From NCBI RefSeq assembly GCF_002205635.1, contig NZ_NISJ01000006.1, forward strand, positions 62,001 to 126,000: a stretch of DNA of 64,000 bases, written 5' to 3'. The stretch is from Sphingopyxis witflariensis. GTDB lineage: Bacteria > Pseudomonadota > Alphaproteobacteria > Sphingomonadales > Sphingomonadaceae. Position 1 is the stretch's first letter. Each line of letters opens with the position of its first letter. The notes below the pieces were generated by a model. The model ran no database searches, had not been told where the DNA came from, and was given only the letters and a program-made list of their open reading frames with translations. Positions 17,184 to 25,428 of this stretch are shown in pieces. A program made the translations under genes and the position numbers.

Positions 17184-17263
17184 CTGTTCCCCGGCGAAAG
17201 CCGGGGCCCATACCCTTGGCGCCTACCCGCCGTTTCCGGACTCCGGCGTTCGCCGGGGGAGCG
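17184..17263. repeat. Palindromic repeat, class 'TTCCCCGGCGAAAGCCGGGG'
   Basis: Left arm TTCCCCGGCGAAAGCCGGGG is itself a small hairpin; a degenerate right arm lies at 17241-17263. Same class as 31116-31195, 50358-50448 and the half copy at 57491-57519. Confidence 0.75.
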
Positions 17264-17335
17264 GGCTGGAAGCTGCCCGCGGAACGGGAATCGCGAATGA
17301 AGTTACGCAGAATTCTGCCACTTCTCGAAACCGCC

Positions 17336-17833
17336 TCAGCGGATCGAGGCGCACCCCAATGCCGCGGCGTCGATCGCCGTCGCCGCGCCGCGCAGCCGAT
17401 AGGTGTCGGTGATCGCCCCACCGCCCGCCGTGCCACTCTGAACGCGCATGCTCGGCGCCGATCGCATCGCGGCGACGATCGCGGCGTCCATCCGCGCATC
17501 GCTTGCCCAGCCGTGCGCGCCATTGCCGGTCAGGATGAAGCGGCGGTCGCCGATCGTCAGGCGCAATTCGCGATTCGGTGCGCGCGCTTTCGACAGGCGG
17601 ACATAAAATTGGCCGCGGATGCGTGCTTTTGGCCAGGTGCCGACGCTGGCATAGGCCTTGATCTGCGGCGTCCCGATCGTCGCGGATGGCGCGGCGATGG
17701 CATAGCAGCGCGGGGTCGCCGGATCGCGAAACGCGCCCCAGTCGCCGAAAATGCCGAGCGCGGTTGGCGACGCGGCGAGCGTTACGGCTGGAACCGCTGC
17801 CAAAAGGGCGAAAAAGGGCAGGGCGCGCCGCAT
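17336..17833 (-). CDS. Secreted protein, IalB-like sphingomonad family
   Basis: 165 residues from ATG at 17833 with GAGG five bases upstream; a longer frame exists but the signal peptide MRRALPFFALLAAVPAVTLAA fixes this start. The mature protein opens GIFGDWGAFRDPATPRCYAI, similar to the beginning of invasion-associated locus B (IalB) domains, and has a second cysteine near the end (ALGCASIR). IalB-like proteins are periplasmic and poorly characterised. It is divergent from dnaN. Confidence 0.65.
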   Translation of the reverse strand: MRRALPFFALLAAVPAVTLAASPTALGIFGDWGAFRDPATPRCYAIAAPSATIGTPQIKAYASVGTWPKARIRGQFYVRLSKARAPNRELRLTIGDRRFILTGNGAHGWASDARMDAAIVAAMRSAPSMRVQSGTAGGGAITDTYRLRGAATAIDAAALGCASIR

Positions 17834-18004
17834 CGCGCCTCGTTCGCGCGAATGGGCATGCATTGCAAGCATGGCTTGCACGGCGCGACGCGTACGTTAA
17901 GGAAGGTGGACATTTTCAGGGGCAGGGAATCGGGGCGCCGAATCGCTTGGGTATCCGCCCCTCCAGGGACTTCTCCCGCACGAAACACAGGATGGCGGAT
18001 TAGA

Positions 18005-19120
18005 ATGAAAGCGACGATCGAACGCGCAGTGTTGTTGAAAAGCCTCGGCCACGTCCAGTCGGTGGTCGAACGGCGCAATACGATTCCCATCCTCTCGAAC
18101 GTCCTGATCGAAGCCGACGCGTCGGGCCAGCTGAAATTGATGGCGACCGACCTCGATTTGCAGGTCGTCGAAACCATCGCGGCCAAGGTCGAAACCCCGG
18201 GCACCACCACCGTATCGGCGCACACGCTTTTCGAAATCGCCCGCAAGCTGCCCGAGGGCGCCGAGGTCAGCCTCGCCGCTGCCGACGGCAAGATGCAGGT
18301 CAAGGCCGGCCGTTCGAACTTCAACCTGCCGACGCTGCCGCGCGACGATTTCCCGGTGATCGCCGAAGGCGACCTGCCGACCAATTTCGAACTGCCGGTC
18401 GCCGAACTGATCCAGATCATCGACAAGACGCGCTTCGCCATCTCGACCGAAGAAACGCGCTATTACCTAAACGGCATTTTCCTGCACGTCGCCGAGGACG
18501 CATCGGGTCCGGTGCTGAAGGCCGCGGCGACCGACGGCCACCGCCTCGCGCGCTACACCGTTACCCGCCCCGAAGGCGCGTCGGCGATGCCCGACGTCAT
18601 CGTCCCGCGCAAATGCGTCGCCGAAATCCGCAAGCTGCTCGATGAGGCCGAAGGCAATGTCGAAATCAGCCTGTCGGCGACGAAGATCCGTTTCCAGCTC
18701 GGGCATGCAATCCTGACCTCGAAGCTGATCGACGGCACTTTCCCCGATTACAGCCGCGTCATTCCGACCGCGAACGACAAGCTGCTCAAGGTCGATCCGA
18801 AGAGCCTGTTTCAGGGCGTCGACCGCGTCTCGACGATCGCCAGCGAAAAGACCCGCGCGGTCAAGGTCGGCCTCGACAAGGACCGCATCACCCTGTCGGT
18901 GACCAGTCCCGAAAACGGCACTGCGGCCGAAGAGGTCGCGGCGGTCTATGACAGCGAGGCGATGGAGATCGGCTTCAACGCCCGCTATCTGTCCGACATT
19001 CTGGGGCAGGTCGACGGCGACACGGTCGAACTGCACTTGGCCGATGCCAACGCCCCGACGCTGATCCGCGAAAGCGAAAAGAGCCCGGCGCTCTACGTGC
19101 TGATGCCGATGCGGGTCTAG
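18005..19120 (+). CDS. dnaN: DNA polymerase III beta subunit (sliding clamp)
   Basis: 371 residues, standard length for the three-domain clamp. Visible marks are the N-terminal MKATIERAVLLKSLGHVQSV, RNTIPILSNVLIEA, ISTEETRYYLNGIFL, ATDGHRLA and the C-terminal PALYVLMPMRV, where the last residues form the cleft that binds client peptides. It forms the ring that tethers Pol III to DNA. The ATG at 18005 fits the family start. dnaA and recF are not adjacent, as is common in alphaproteobacteria. A terminator follows 20 bp after the stop. Confidence 0.97.
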   Translation: MKATIERAVLLKSLGHVQSVVERRNTIPILSNVLIEADASGQLKLMATDLDLQVVETIAAKVETPGTTTVSAHTLFEIARKLPEGAEVSLAAADGKMQVKAGRSNFNLPTLPRDDFPVIAEGDLPTNFELPVAELIQIIDKTRFAISTEETRYYLNGIFLHVAEDASGPVLKAAATDGHRLARYTVTRPEGASAMPDVIVPRKCVAEIRKLLDEAEGNVEISLSATKIRFQLGHAILTSKLIDGTFPDYSRVIPTANDKLLKVDPKSLFQGVDRVSTIASEKTRAVKVGLDKDRITLSVTSPENGTAAEEVAAVYDSEAMEIGFNARYLSDILGQVDGDTVELHLADANAPTLIRESEKSPALYVLMPMRV

Positions 19121-19141
19121 AAACCCGATACAAGGCGAAAC

Positions 19142-19174
19142 AAAAAAGGCCCCGCAGTTGCGGGGCCTTTTCTT
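19142..19174. terminator. Bidirectional Rho-independent terminator
   Basis: AAAAAAGGCCCCGCA, short loop, TGCGGGGCCTTTT between the convergent dnaN and dehydrogenase genes. A/T tracts on both sides let it serve both strands. Confidence 0.88.
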
Positions 19175-20516
19175 ATCCGGTCTTCGTAACCCGCCAGATC
19201 ACCCCGCCGGTATCATCCGCAACCAGCGCACTGCCATCCTTCGCGACCTTCACATCGGCCGGACGGCCGCGGGTCGTCTTGCCGTCCTTGGCGAGGAACT
19301 GGTCGAGCAGCGTGACCGGCAGCGCATCGACGGGCCTGCCGTTGGCGCCGAACTTGACGAATATGACGCTGTAACCCGCGACGGGCTCGCGGTTCCATGA
19401 TCCGTGCAGCGCAACCAGCGCGCCATTCGCCCAGCGGTCGCCAAGGTCGAGGCCCTGCGTAAAGGTCATCCCCAGCGGCGCGGTGTGCGCGCCCAGCCCA
19501 TATTTGGGGCGCTTGACATATTGGCGGCGATCCTCGCCCTCGGGCTCGACCCGCGGATCGATGACGCCGCCCCAATAATACCAGGGCCAGCCATAGAAAT
19601 CGCCCTCGGTGACGTCGGTCAGATAGTCCGGAACCAGATCGCTTCCCAGCATGTCGCGCTCGTTGACGACGGTCCACAGCCGCCCGCCGTCCGGGTAGAA
19701 GCCGAGCCCGACGGGGTTGCGAATGCCAGCGGCGAAGGTGCGCATATATTTTTGTTCGGGCCGCACTTCGAGGATGCTGGCGCGGCGAACCTCATTGCCC
19801 ATGCCTTTTTCGCCGATGTTCGAATCGGCGCCGACCCCGATGTAGAGCCAGCCATTGGGCGCGGCAGCGAGGCTTTTGGTCCAGTGACGGTTGGTGCCCT
19901 TCGCGGGCAGGTCAACGATCTTTTCCGACTTGCCGCTCATCTGCGTCTCGCCGGCGACATAGGGGAAGGCAAGCAGCGCGTCGGTGTTGGCGACGTATAG
20001 CGTGTTGCCGACCAGTGCCATGCCATAGGGTGAGTTGAGGCCGGTGAGATAGGCGGTCTTGACCTCCGCCTTGCCATCGCCGTCGGCGTCGCGGAGCAGG
20101 GTGATGCGGTTCGCCGACGGGCGGCGACCCGTGCCGCCCTTGCTCATCAGATTGCCCATGATCTTGCCCTCGACCCCCGATGTATCGCGCGGCGGGCTCT
20201 GCGCCTCGGCAACCAGCACGTCGCCATTGGGCAGGACGAGCATATTGCGCGGATGGTCGAGCCCTTCTGCAAAGCGGGCGACCGCCAGGCCTTCGGCGGC
20301 GCGCGGCGCCTGCCCCGCGGGCCAGCTTGTTGCCTCGGGGACGTTGATCGTCGGGAATGTCTCGGTGCGCTGCGACGCCATTACCGGCACGCGGCCGCTA
20401 AGTTCGGCGGTCGAGAAGCGCGCGACGTCGGGCCGCGACATGACGTAAAGCGTGACGCCTCCCGCAACTGCGATCGGCAACAGGGCGAGGGCGGTATATT
20501 TCAGGATCTTGCGCAT
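19173..20516 (-). CDS. PQQ-type sugar (sorbosone/glucose) dehydrogenase-like beta-propeller protein
   Basis: 447 residues. An N-terminal span LALLPIAVAGGVTLYVM exports or anchors it. The rest is a six-bladed propeller of the soluble glucose/sorbosone dehydrogenase type, with LAVARFAEGLDHPRNMLVLP, DGDGKAEVKTAYLTGLNSPY, the catalytic-region motif KGTNRHWTKSLA and ALHGSWNREPVAGY. Such enzymes oxidise sugars in the periplasm with PQQ, but no PQQ synthesis genes are in the window, and many homologues have unknown substrates. Convergent with dnaN. Confidence 0.8.
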   Translation of the reverse strand: MRKILKYTALALLPIAVAGGVTLYVMSRPDVARFSTAELSGRVPVMASQRTETFPTINVPEATSWPAGQAPRAAEGLAVARFAEGLDHPRNMLVLPNGDVLVAEAQSPPRDTSGVEGKIMGNLMSKGGTGRRPSANRITLLRDADGDGKAEVKTAYLTGLNSPYGMALVGNTLYVANTDALLAFPYVAGETQMSGKSEKIVDLPAKGTNRHWTKSLAAAPNGWLYIGVGADSNIGEKGMGNEVRRASILEVRPEQKYMRTFAAGIRNPVGLGFYPDGGRLWTVVNERDMLGSDLVPDYLTDVTEGDFYGWPWYYWGGVIDPRVEPEGEDRRQYVKRPKYGLGAHTAPLGMTFTQGLDLGDRWANGALVALHGSWNREPVAGYSVIFVKFGANGRPVDALPVTLLDQFLAKDGKTTRGRPADVKVAKDGSALVADDTGGVIWRVTKTG

Positions 20517-20697
20517 GATCCCTGTCTACACGGCGATGGCGCGGCGGCAAAGGGGCGAAACATGCCCCGTCGCTATCGGAAGACGGTTAACGTCAATCCT
20601 CTCCCAATTAACCTTACCCATTTGTTCATTACGGTTGGGAACGGGGCGGTGAGGGCACGGGTCTAAGGGTGAGGTTCGACGCAACGGACCGGGATTC

Positions 20698-20913
20698 ATG
20701 CAGCTGCCAGCGCCCTTTCTTGCCGACCGCACGGCGGTCGAAGACGCCCATATGCTGATCGACCAGCATGGCGAGGAAGCGGGCTTCGCCGCCGCCGCCC
20801 GCGCCGAGCAATATCGCGTGCTCGGCAACCATGTGCATTTCGCGCGCTGGCGCCAGATCGAGCGGCTGATCACCTATTTGTCGGTCGAAACCATACTCGA
20901 CACGGTGCACTGA
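20698..20913 (+). CDS. Conserved small protein, 71 residues
   Basis: ATG start; no strong ribosome binding site is visible. The protein is helical and charged (AVEDAHMLIDQHGEEAGFAA, NHVHFARWRQIERLITYLS) and has no membrane span. Its stop lies one base from the end of convergent argC. Similar short proteins are common in sphingomonads, but no function is known to me. Confidence 0.65.
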   Translation: MQLPAPFLADRTAVEDAHMLIDQHGEEAGFAAAARAEQYRVLGNHVHFARWRQIERLITYLSVETILDTVH

Positions 20914-20914
20914 A

Positions 20915-21841
20915 TCAGAGCTGCAGCCCGGCCGTCTCGGGCAATCCCGCCATGATGTTGAGATTCTGGACGCAGGCGCCGCTCGCGCCCTTACCCAGAT
21001 TGTCGAGCCGCGCGACGAGGCGTGCCTGACTGCCGTCAGCGTCGCCGAACAGGAACAGCTCCAGCAGGTCGCTGCCCTTGCTGGATGCGCGCAGCAACAT
21101 TTCACCGTCAGCGGGCGGTTCGCCCATGACCACGACGGGGCTGCCAGCGTAGAATTTGGCAAGCGCGTCGCGCAGTGCATCCGGTGATCCGGCACCCGAC
21201 ATGGCGGCCAAATGCAGCGGCACTTCGACCACCATACCGCGATGTGCCGCAACGACTGCGGGCGAGAAAAGCGGCGCGATGGTCAGGCCGCAGCGTGCCT
21301 GCATCTCGGGCACATGCTTGTGGCCAAGCTGCAGGGCATAGCCGCGCCACGCAATGTCACTGTCACTCTCGAAGCGTTCGATCAGCGCCTTGCCCCCGCC
21401 CGAATAGCCGCTGACGGCGTGGCAAATATAGGGCCAGTCGGCGGGGAGGAGACCTGCCCGGACGAGCGGCGCGATCAGAGCGATGAAACCGGTCGAATAG
21501 CAGCCCGGGTTGGAAACGCGCATCGCTTCGGCGACGGCATCATGCCCGCTAACTTCCGGGAAACCATAGATCCAGCCCGGAGCGACGCGGTGCGCGGTCG
21601 AGGCGTCGATTACCCGCGTGCGGTCATTGTCGATCATCGCCACGGCTTCGCGCGCGGCATCGTCGGGCAAGCACAGGATGACGAAATCGGCGCTGTTCAG
21701 CGCCTCGCGCCGTGCGGTGGCATCCTTGCGGCGCGCTTCGTCGAGGGTGATGAGGGCAAATTCGCTCCGGCCGGACAGCCGCTCGGCGATTTCCAGGCCC
21801 GTCGTTCCCGCCGCGCCGTCGATGAATACATTATAAGTCAT
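20915..21841 (-). CDS. argC: N-acetyl-gamma-glutamyl-phosphate reductase, type 2
   Basis: 308 residues, matching the shorter type-2 enzymes. NADP-binding IDGAAGTTGLEIAERL at the start, the catalytic cysteine in SNPGCYSTGFIAL (about 115), and SGYSGGGKALIE. It reduces N-acetylglutamyl phosphate to the semialdehyde in arginine synthesis. It begins three bases after the NlpC/P60 gene stop and is the last gene of an M17 peptidase-NlpC/P60-argC operon; the link between peptidases and arginine synthesis is positional only. Confidence 0.95.
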   Translation of the reverse strand: MTYNVFIDGAAGTTGLEIAERLSGRSEFALITLDEARRKDATARREALNSADFVILCLPDDAAREAVAMIDNDRTRVIDASTAHRVAPGWIYGFPEVSGHDAVAEAMRVSNPGCYSTGFIALIAPLVRAGLLPADWPYICHAVSGYSGGGKALIERFESDSDIAWRGYALQLGHKHVPEMQARCGLTIAPLFSPAVVAAHRGMVVEVPLHLAAMSGAGSPDALRDALAKFYAGSPVVVMGEPPADGEMLLRASSKGSDLLELFLFGDADGSQARLVARLDNLGKGASGACVQNLNIMAGLPETAGLQL

Positions 21842-21844
21842 GGA

Positions 21845-22789
21845 TTATTTCAGTCGTTTATAGCCGGAAACCGGCGGATCATGGTCCTTGGCCGCCGATC
21901 GTGCGATCACGTCGGCGAGCGGTTCGCTTTTGACCGCCATCCATCGTCGGCTTGCATGAATGATATGCCGGTCGTCGGCCATGATGCCGACGTGGCCGGG
22001 GAAGAAAACCAGATCGCCACGCGCCAGATCAGCGGGCGCGACATCCTTGTCGGCGGCGAGCGAGGCGAGTTGCAAATCGCTGTCGCGCGGCAACTGGACG
22101 CCCGCGGCGCCCCACGCGAGCTGGACGAGTCCCGAACAATCGACGCCCTTCGGGGTGCGGCCACCCCACGCATAGGGCGTGCCGATCATTTCTTCGGCGA
22201 TGGCGGCGGGATCGGCGTGCTGCACCCCAACCTCAACCATCGCGGCCAGCGGGAGGAAGCCGTGCGCGGTCGCGAGCCATTCGCCCTGTTCCTCGCCCAT
22301 CACCAGTGCGCCGCGCGGCAGCACGCCGGGGCCGCCGCTCGCGGCATCGGGCGCGCCATGCAGCATCGCTTCGCTCATTCCGACGCGGTGGGTCGGCGCG
22401 ATCGGCGTTCCCAGCGCTTCGGCGGCGAGATAGCCGACATAATGGTCGGGGAGGGAATAGCCCCACGCCCAGCCGCCGGTCAGGTCGAGCAGGGCAAAGC
22501 CTTCGCCGAACAACAGCTCGCTCGTCTGCTCGGCCTCGAGCGATGGCGAGGCGCGCAAAGATGCGGCGGGCAGGACGCCGCTGCGCATCATCGGCGCGGC
22601 ATAATGCGGTGCGAAATGCTGACCGGCGACGGCAATATCGGCAAGGTCGGGGCGGATCGCGACGATGCGCGGATCATAGATTTGCGACGTGCCCGTCAGG
22701 CCAAAGCGGCCGCGGCCAGCACCCGCTGCAGCGGGGCGCCCCATGCGCACGCGGTTCGCCGCTGAATGTTCGCCTGTCTCCGCTGTCAC
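21845..22789 (-). CDS. C40 (NlpC/P60) cell-wall peptidase with SH3-like domains
   Basis: 314 residues. Two SH3b-like regions (about 60-190) precede the C-terminal NlpC/P60 domain, whose catalytic Cys is in GVDCSGLVQLAW, with His in PGHVGIM and a second His in HIIHASRRW. This is the dipeptidyl-peptidase-VI layout: such enzymes cleave gamma-D-Glu-diamino acid bonds in peptidoglycan fragments. No signal peptide is evident, suggesting a cytoplasmic role in wall-peptide recycling alongside the M17 aminopeptidase upstream. Confidence 0.88.
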   Translation of the reverse strand: MTAETGEHSAANRVRMGRPAAAGAGRGRFGLTGTSQIYDPRIVAIRPDLADIAVAGQHFAPHYAAPMMRSGVLPAASLRASPSLEAEQTSELLFGEGFALLDLTGGWAWGYSLPDHYVGYLAAEALGTPIAPTHRVGMSEAMLHGAPDAASGGPGVLPRGALVMGEEQGEWLATAHGFLPLAAMVEVGVQHADPAAIAEEMIGTPYAWGGRTPKGVDCSGLVQLAWGAAGVQLPRDSDLQLASLAADKDVAPADLARGDLVFFPGHVGIMADDRHIIHASRRWMAVKSEPLADVIARSAAKDHDPPVSGYKRLK

Positions 22790-22864
22790 TTGCCGTCCTG
22801 TATATGCCGGTGGTCCGCCGCTGACGGATAATCGCGCGCCATTAGACCAGCAGGCGGCGCTTTA

Positions 22865-24277
22865 TCAAGAAGCTTCACTGCGGCCGCGGCGGTCATAGCG
22901 TGCCTGCAACATCGCCCAGGCGGCGCGCAGCCCCAAGGCCGCGCCGCCCTTGGGCCGCCCGGGTTTTGCCGACGGACGCCAGGCGAAGGTGTCAAAATGC
23001 GCCCAGAGCGTATCGCCGGGAACAAAGCGCTTGAGGAACAGTGCCGCAGTTATCGACCCGGCAAAGGGCGAACTCCCCGCATTGCCCAGGTCTGCGATGT
23101 CAGTTTCGAGCAAATCGGCATAGCCATCCCACAGCGGCATCCGCCACAGCGGATCGTCGCGCTCGGTCCCGCCCGCCAGCACATCGGCGGCGAGGGCATC
23201 GTCATTGGCAAAAAGCGCGGGCAGGTCGGGGCCGAGCGCGGTGCGCGCGGCGCCGGTCAGCGTCGCGAAATCGAGAATCAGCTCGGGCTTGTCCTCGCCC
23301 GCCTTCGCCAGCGCATCGGCCAGCACCAATCGGCCCTCGGCGTCAGTGTTGCCAATCTCGACCGTGAGCCCGAGCCGACTTTTGATTACGTCGCCGGGGC
23401 GGAAGGCGTCCGACGAAATCGCATTTTCCGCTGCTGCGATCAGACAGTGGAGGCGGACCGGCAGGCCCGACGCCATCACAAGTTCGGCGAGCGCAAGGGC
23501 ATGTGCGGCGCCGCCCATGTCCTTCTTCATCAGCCGCATGCCCGATGCAGGCTTGATGTCGAGCCCGCCGCTGTCGAAGCTGATCCCCTTGCCGACCAGC
23601 GCGACGCGGGGGTGATCTTCCTTGCCCCAGACAATTTCGATCAGCCGTGGTGCGTGATGCTTCGCCGCGGCGCGCCCGACCGCGTGGATCATCGGATAGC
23701 CTTGTTCCAGCGCCTCGCCCTTGGTGACGGTCAGCTTGCCGCCTTGCGCCTTGGCGATGCGTTCGGCTTCCTTTTCGATCGCCGCCGGTCCCATGTCGGC
23801 GGCGGGGGTGTTGACGAGGTCGCGGACGAGCGCGGCCGCGCGTACTTCTGCCACCGTCGGCGCGATTGCGCCGACGTCGCTGGTCAGCAGGACGCGTGGC
23901 CCTTTTATGTCGGCCTTGGATCGATAGGCGTCGAAGCGATATTGCGCGCTCATCCATCCGAACAAGGCCTTGCCTGGTTGTCGGCCTTCAAGGCGATAGC
24001 GACCTTCGGGAAGAATTTGCCCTAGCTTGGCGAGGCACCAAGCGGACAATGTGTCGACGTTGGCGACCGTGGTGACAACCGCCCATTTTTCGGGGTCGTC
24101 GCCGGGCAAGATCGCGTGGACGAAAGCGTCGGGCCTGAAACCGACTGCGGCGAGGTGGGCGCGCTCGCGGGCGTTACGTCCCGTCAGCCATTCGTGATAG
24201 CCTTGCTTGTCGACGAGATGGATAGTGCGGGCGTCCTGCCCCTTGTCGGGCTGAATCATGTCGGAATAGTCGATCAT
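22865..24277 (-). CDS. M17 leucyl aminopeptidase family protein
   Basis: 470 residues. The M17 catalytic core is clear: VGKGISFDSGGLDIKP (metal Lys/Asp), MKKDMGGAA, the signature NTDAEGRLVLADAL and ATLTGAARTALG. The N-terminal third is shorter and less conserved than in PepA, so it is probably the PepB-like branch. It removes N-terminal residues from peptides using two metal ions. It is followed by the NlpC/P60 peptidase gene on the same strand, 75 bp away, consistent with joint peptide recycling. Confidence 0.92.
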   Translation of the reverse strand: MIDYSDMIQPDKGQDARTIHLVDKQGYHEWLTGRNARERAHLAAVGFRPDAFVHAILPGDDPEKWAVVTTVANVDTLSAWCLAKLGQILPEGRYRLEGRQPGKALFGWMSAQYRFDAYRSKADIKGPRVLLTSDVGAIAPTVAEVRAAALVRDLVNTPAADMGPAAIEKEAERIAKAQGGKLTVTKGEALEQGYPMIHAVGRAAAKHHAPRLIEIVWGKEDHPRVALVGKGISFDSGGLDIKPASGMRLMKKDMGGAAHALALAELVMASGLPVRLHCLIAAAENAISSDAFRPGDVIKSRLGLTVEIGNTDAEGRLVLADALAKAGEDKPELILDFATLTGAARTALGPDLPALFANDDALAADVLAGGTERDDPLWRMPLWDGYADLLETDIADLGNAGSSPFAGSITAALFLKRFVPGDTLWAHFDTFAWRPSAKPGRPKGGAALGLRAAWAMLQARYDRRGRSEAS

Positions 24278-24331
24278 GATTTTCTGCTAGGCCTGCCGGG
24301 AAACTTTGTCGATTCCCGGAGTTATGGCAGC

Positions 24332-25174
24332 ATGACAGTAGCAAACCTCCCCCTCAGCCGCGCTTTGGTCCTGCCGGGCATCCTTCTTCTCGCCGCCTGC
24401 TCGGGCGAAAGCGACGCTCCGGCCAGTCAGGTCGACAAGGCAGCGGCTGCCGCGGTCCCCGGGGCTCCTCCTGGCGGGGCGGGCGATCTTGCCGCGAAAA
24501 ATGCCCCCGCATCCGACGTGAAGGAAAACAGCGATCTGCTCGAATTCGCCTATGGCTATCCCGCTGAGGCGGCGCAGATCCCGAAACTCGCGGCATGGCT
24601 CGACAATGACCGCGCGACGAAACGTTCCGCGCTCGTCGCGGCGGCCGAGCGCGATCAGGCGGGGGCCAAAAAGGAGGGCTTTCCCTATCGCGCCCACACC
24701 CATTTACAGAAATGGGAAAAGGTCACCGACACCCCGCGCTTTCTCAGTCTGTCGAGCGAGATTCAGACCTATACCGGCGGCGCGCATGGGATGACCGGTT
24801 TCGACAGCTTGATCTGGGACCGTAATCGCGGCATCCAGCTTAAGCCGCTCGACCTTTTTACCAGCGGCGCGGCGTTCGATGCCGCAATCCGCGACGATTT
24901 CTGCGCAGCGATCGCGCGCGAGAAGGCGGCGAGGGGGATCGCACTTCCCGAGGAACCCGACAGCCCGTTCGCCAAATGCCCACCCGCATCGGCGCAGACG
25001 ATCTGGCTGGGCTCGTCCGACGGGCGCTATCTCGACCGGCTGACCGTTGCGATCGCACCCTATGAAGTCGGCCCCTATGCCGAGGGCAGCTACAAGATCA
25101 ACGTGCCGATGAGCCGGGCGGTCGTGGGCGTCGTGAAGAAGGAATTCGCGCGCGACTTTCTTCCCACCAAATGA
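24332..25174 (+). CDS. Lipoprotein with DUF4163/DUF3298 (RsiV-like) domains
   Basis: 280 residues. A lipobox LLAAC follows a short hydrophobic stretch. The body has YPAEAAQIPKLAAWLDND, IQTYTGGAHGMTGF (a hallmark of the DUF4163 region) and a C-terminal VAIAPYEVGPYAEGSYKINV typical of DUF3298. In Firmicutes this fold in RsiV binds lysozyme; in proteobacterial lipoproteins the ligand is unknown. Divergent from the M17 peptidase by 54 bp. Confidence 0.8.
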   Translation: MTVANLPLSRALVLPGILLLAACSGESDAPASQVDKAAAAAVPGAPPGGAGDLAAKNAPASDVKENSDLLEFAYGYPAEAAQIPKLAAWLDNDRATKRSALVAAAERDQAGAKKEGFPYRAHTHLQKWEKVTDTPRFLSLSSEIQTYTGGAHGMTGFDSLIWDRNRGIQLKPLDLFTSGAAFDAAIRDDFCAAIAREKAARGIALPEEPDSPFAKCPPASAQTIWLGSSDGRYLDRLTVAIAPYEVGPYAEGSYKINVPMSRAVVGVVKKEFARDFLPTK

Positions 25175-25237
25175 TCGGGGGCGGGCAGGCAGAGGTTACA
25201 TTGTTCACAGATAGGGGGGGCAGACAGGAGATTTGTC

Positions 25238-25420
25238 ATGCCAGCCAAATCGAAAGCACAGCAGAAAGCCGCCGGCGCTGCATTGAGCGCCAAGCGCGGT
25301 GACACGCCCAAATCGAAGCTCAAGGGCGCGTCGAAAGAAATGCTCGAAAGCATGAGCGAAAAACAGCTCGAGGATTTTGCCAAAGGCTCGACCAAGGGCA
25401 AGCCCGAACATGTTGATTGA
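25238..25420 (+). CDS. DUF3008 family small basic protein
   Basis: 60 residues beginning MPAKSKAQQKAAGAALSAKR, the near-invariant start of DUF3008 proteins, followed by KEMLESMSEKQLEDFAKGS. It is lysine-rich and soluble. Function unknown. Single gene with ATG start and an AGGAG-like site upstream. Confidence 0.88.
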   Translation: MPAKSKAQQKAAGAALSAKRGDTPKSKLKGASKEMLESMSEKQLEDFAKGSTKGKPEHVD

Positions 25421-25428
25421 CGGACCGG

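Larger units (their letters stand above)
16810..17315 (+). repeat. Array of ~35-bp direct repeats, cluster 1
   Basis: Four copies with core TGAAGTTRCGCAG, each preceded by a GCGATTCC-like tract and followed by (T/A)(T/A)TTC(C/T)G. Core starts are 16823, 16992, 17140 and 17298, spacing 169, 148 and 158 bp. Each interval contains one palindrome. The second cluster, in the opposite orientation, is at 30890-31245. Confidence 0.8.
16668..17335. other. Gene-free repeat cluster
   Basis: 668 bp without a credible gene. It holds four copies of a ~35-bp direct repeat (cores at 16823, 16992, 17140, 17298) alternating with three palindromes. Short ORFs here read as VTPDLIRGP/TPDQVRGDD-type peptides that are simply the translated palindromes. 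Confidence 0.8.

Noticed and set aside
16810-17315. Could the 35-bp direct repeats be a CRISPR array?
   Set aside because: Intervals are 110-135 bp, contain palindromes rather than unique spacers, and no cas gene is present.
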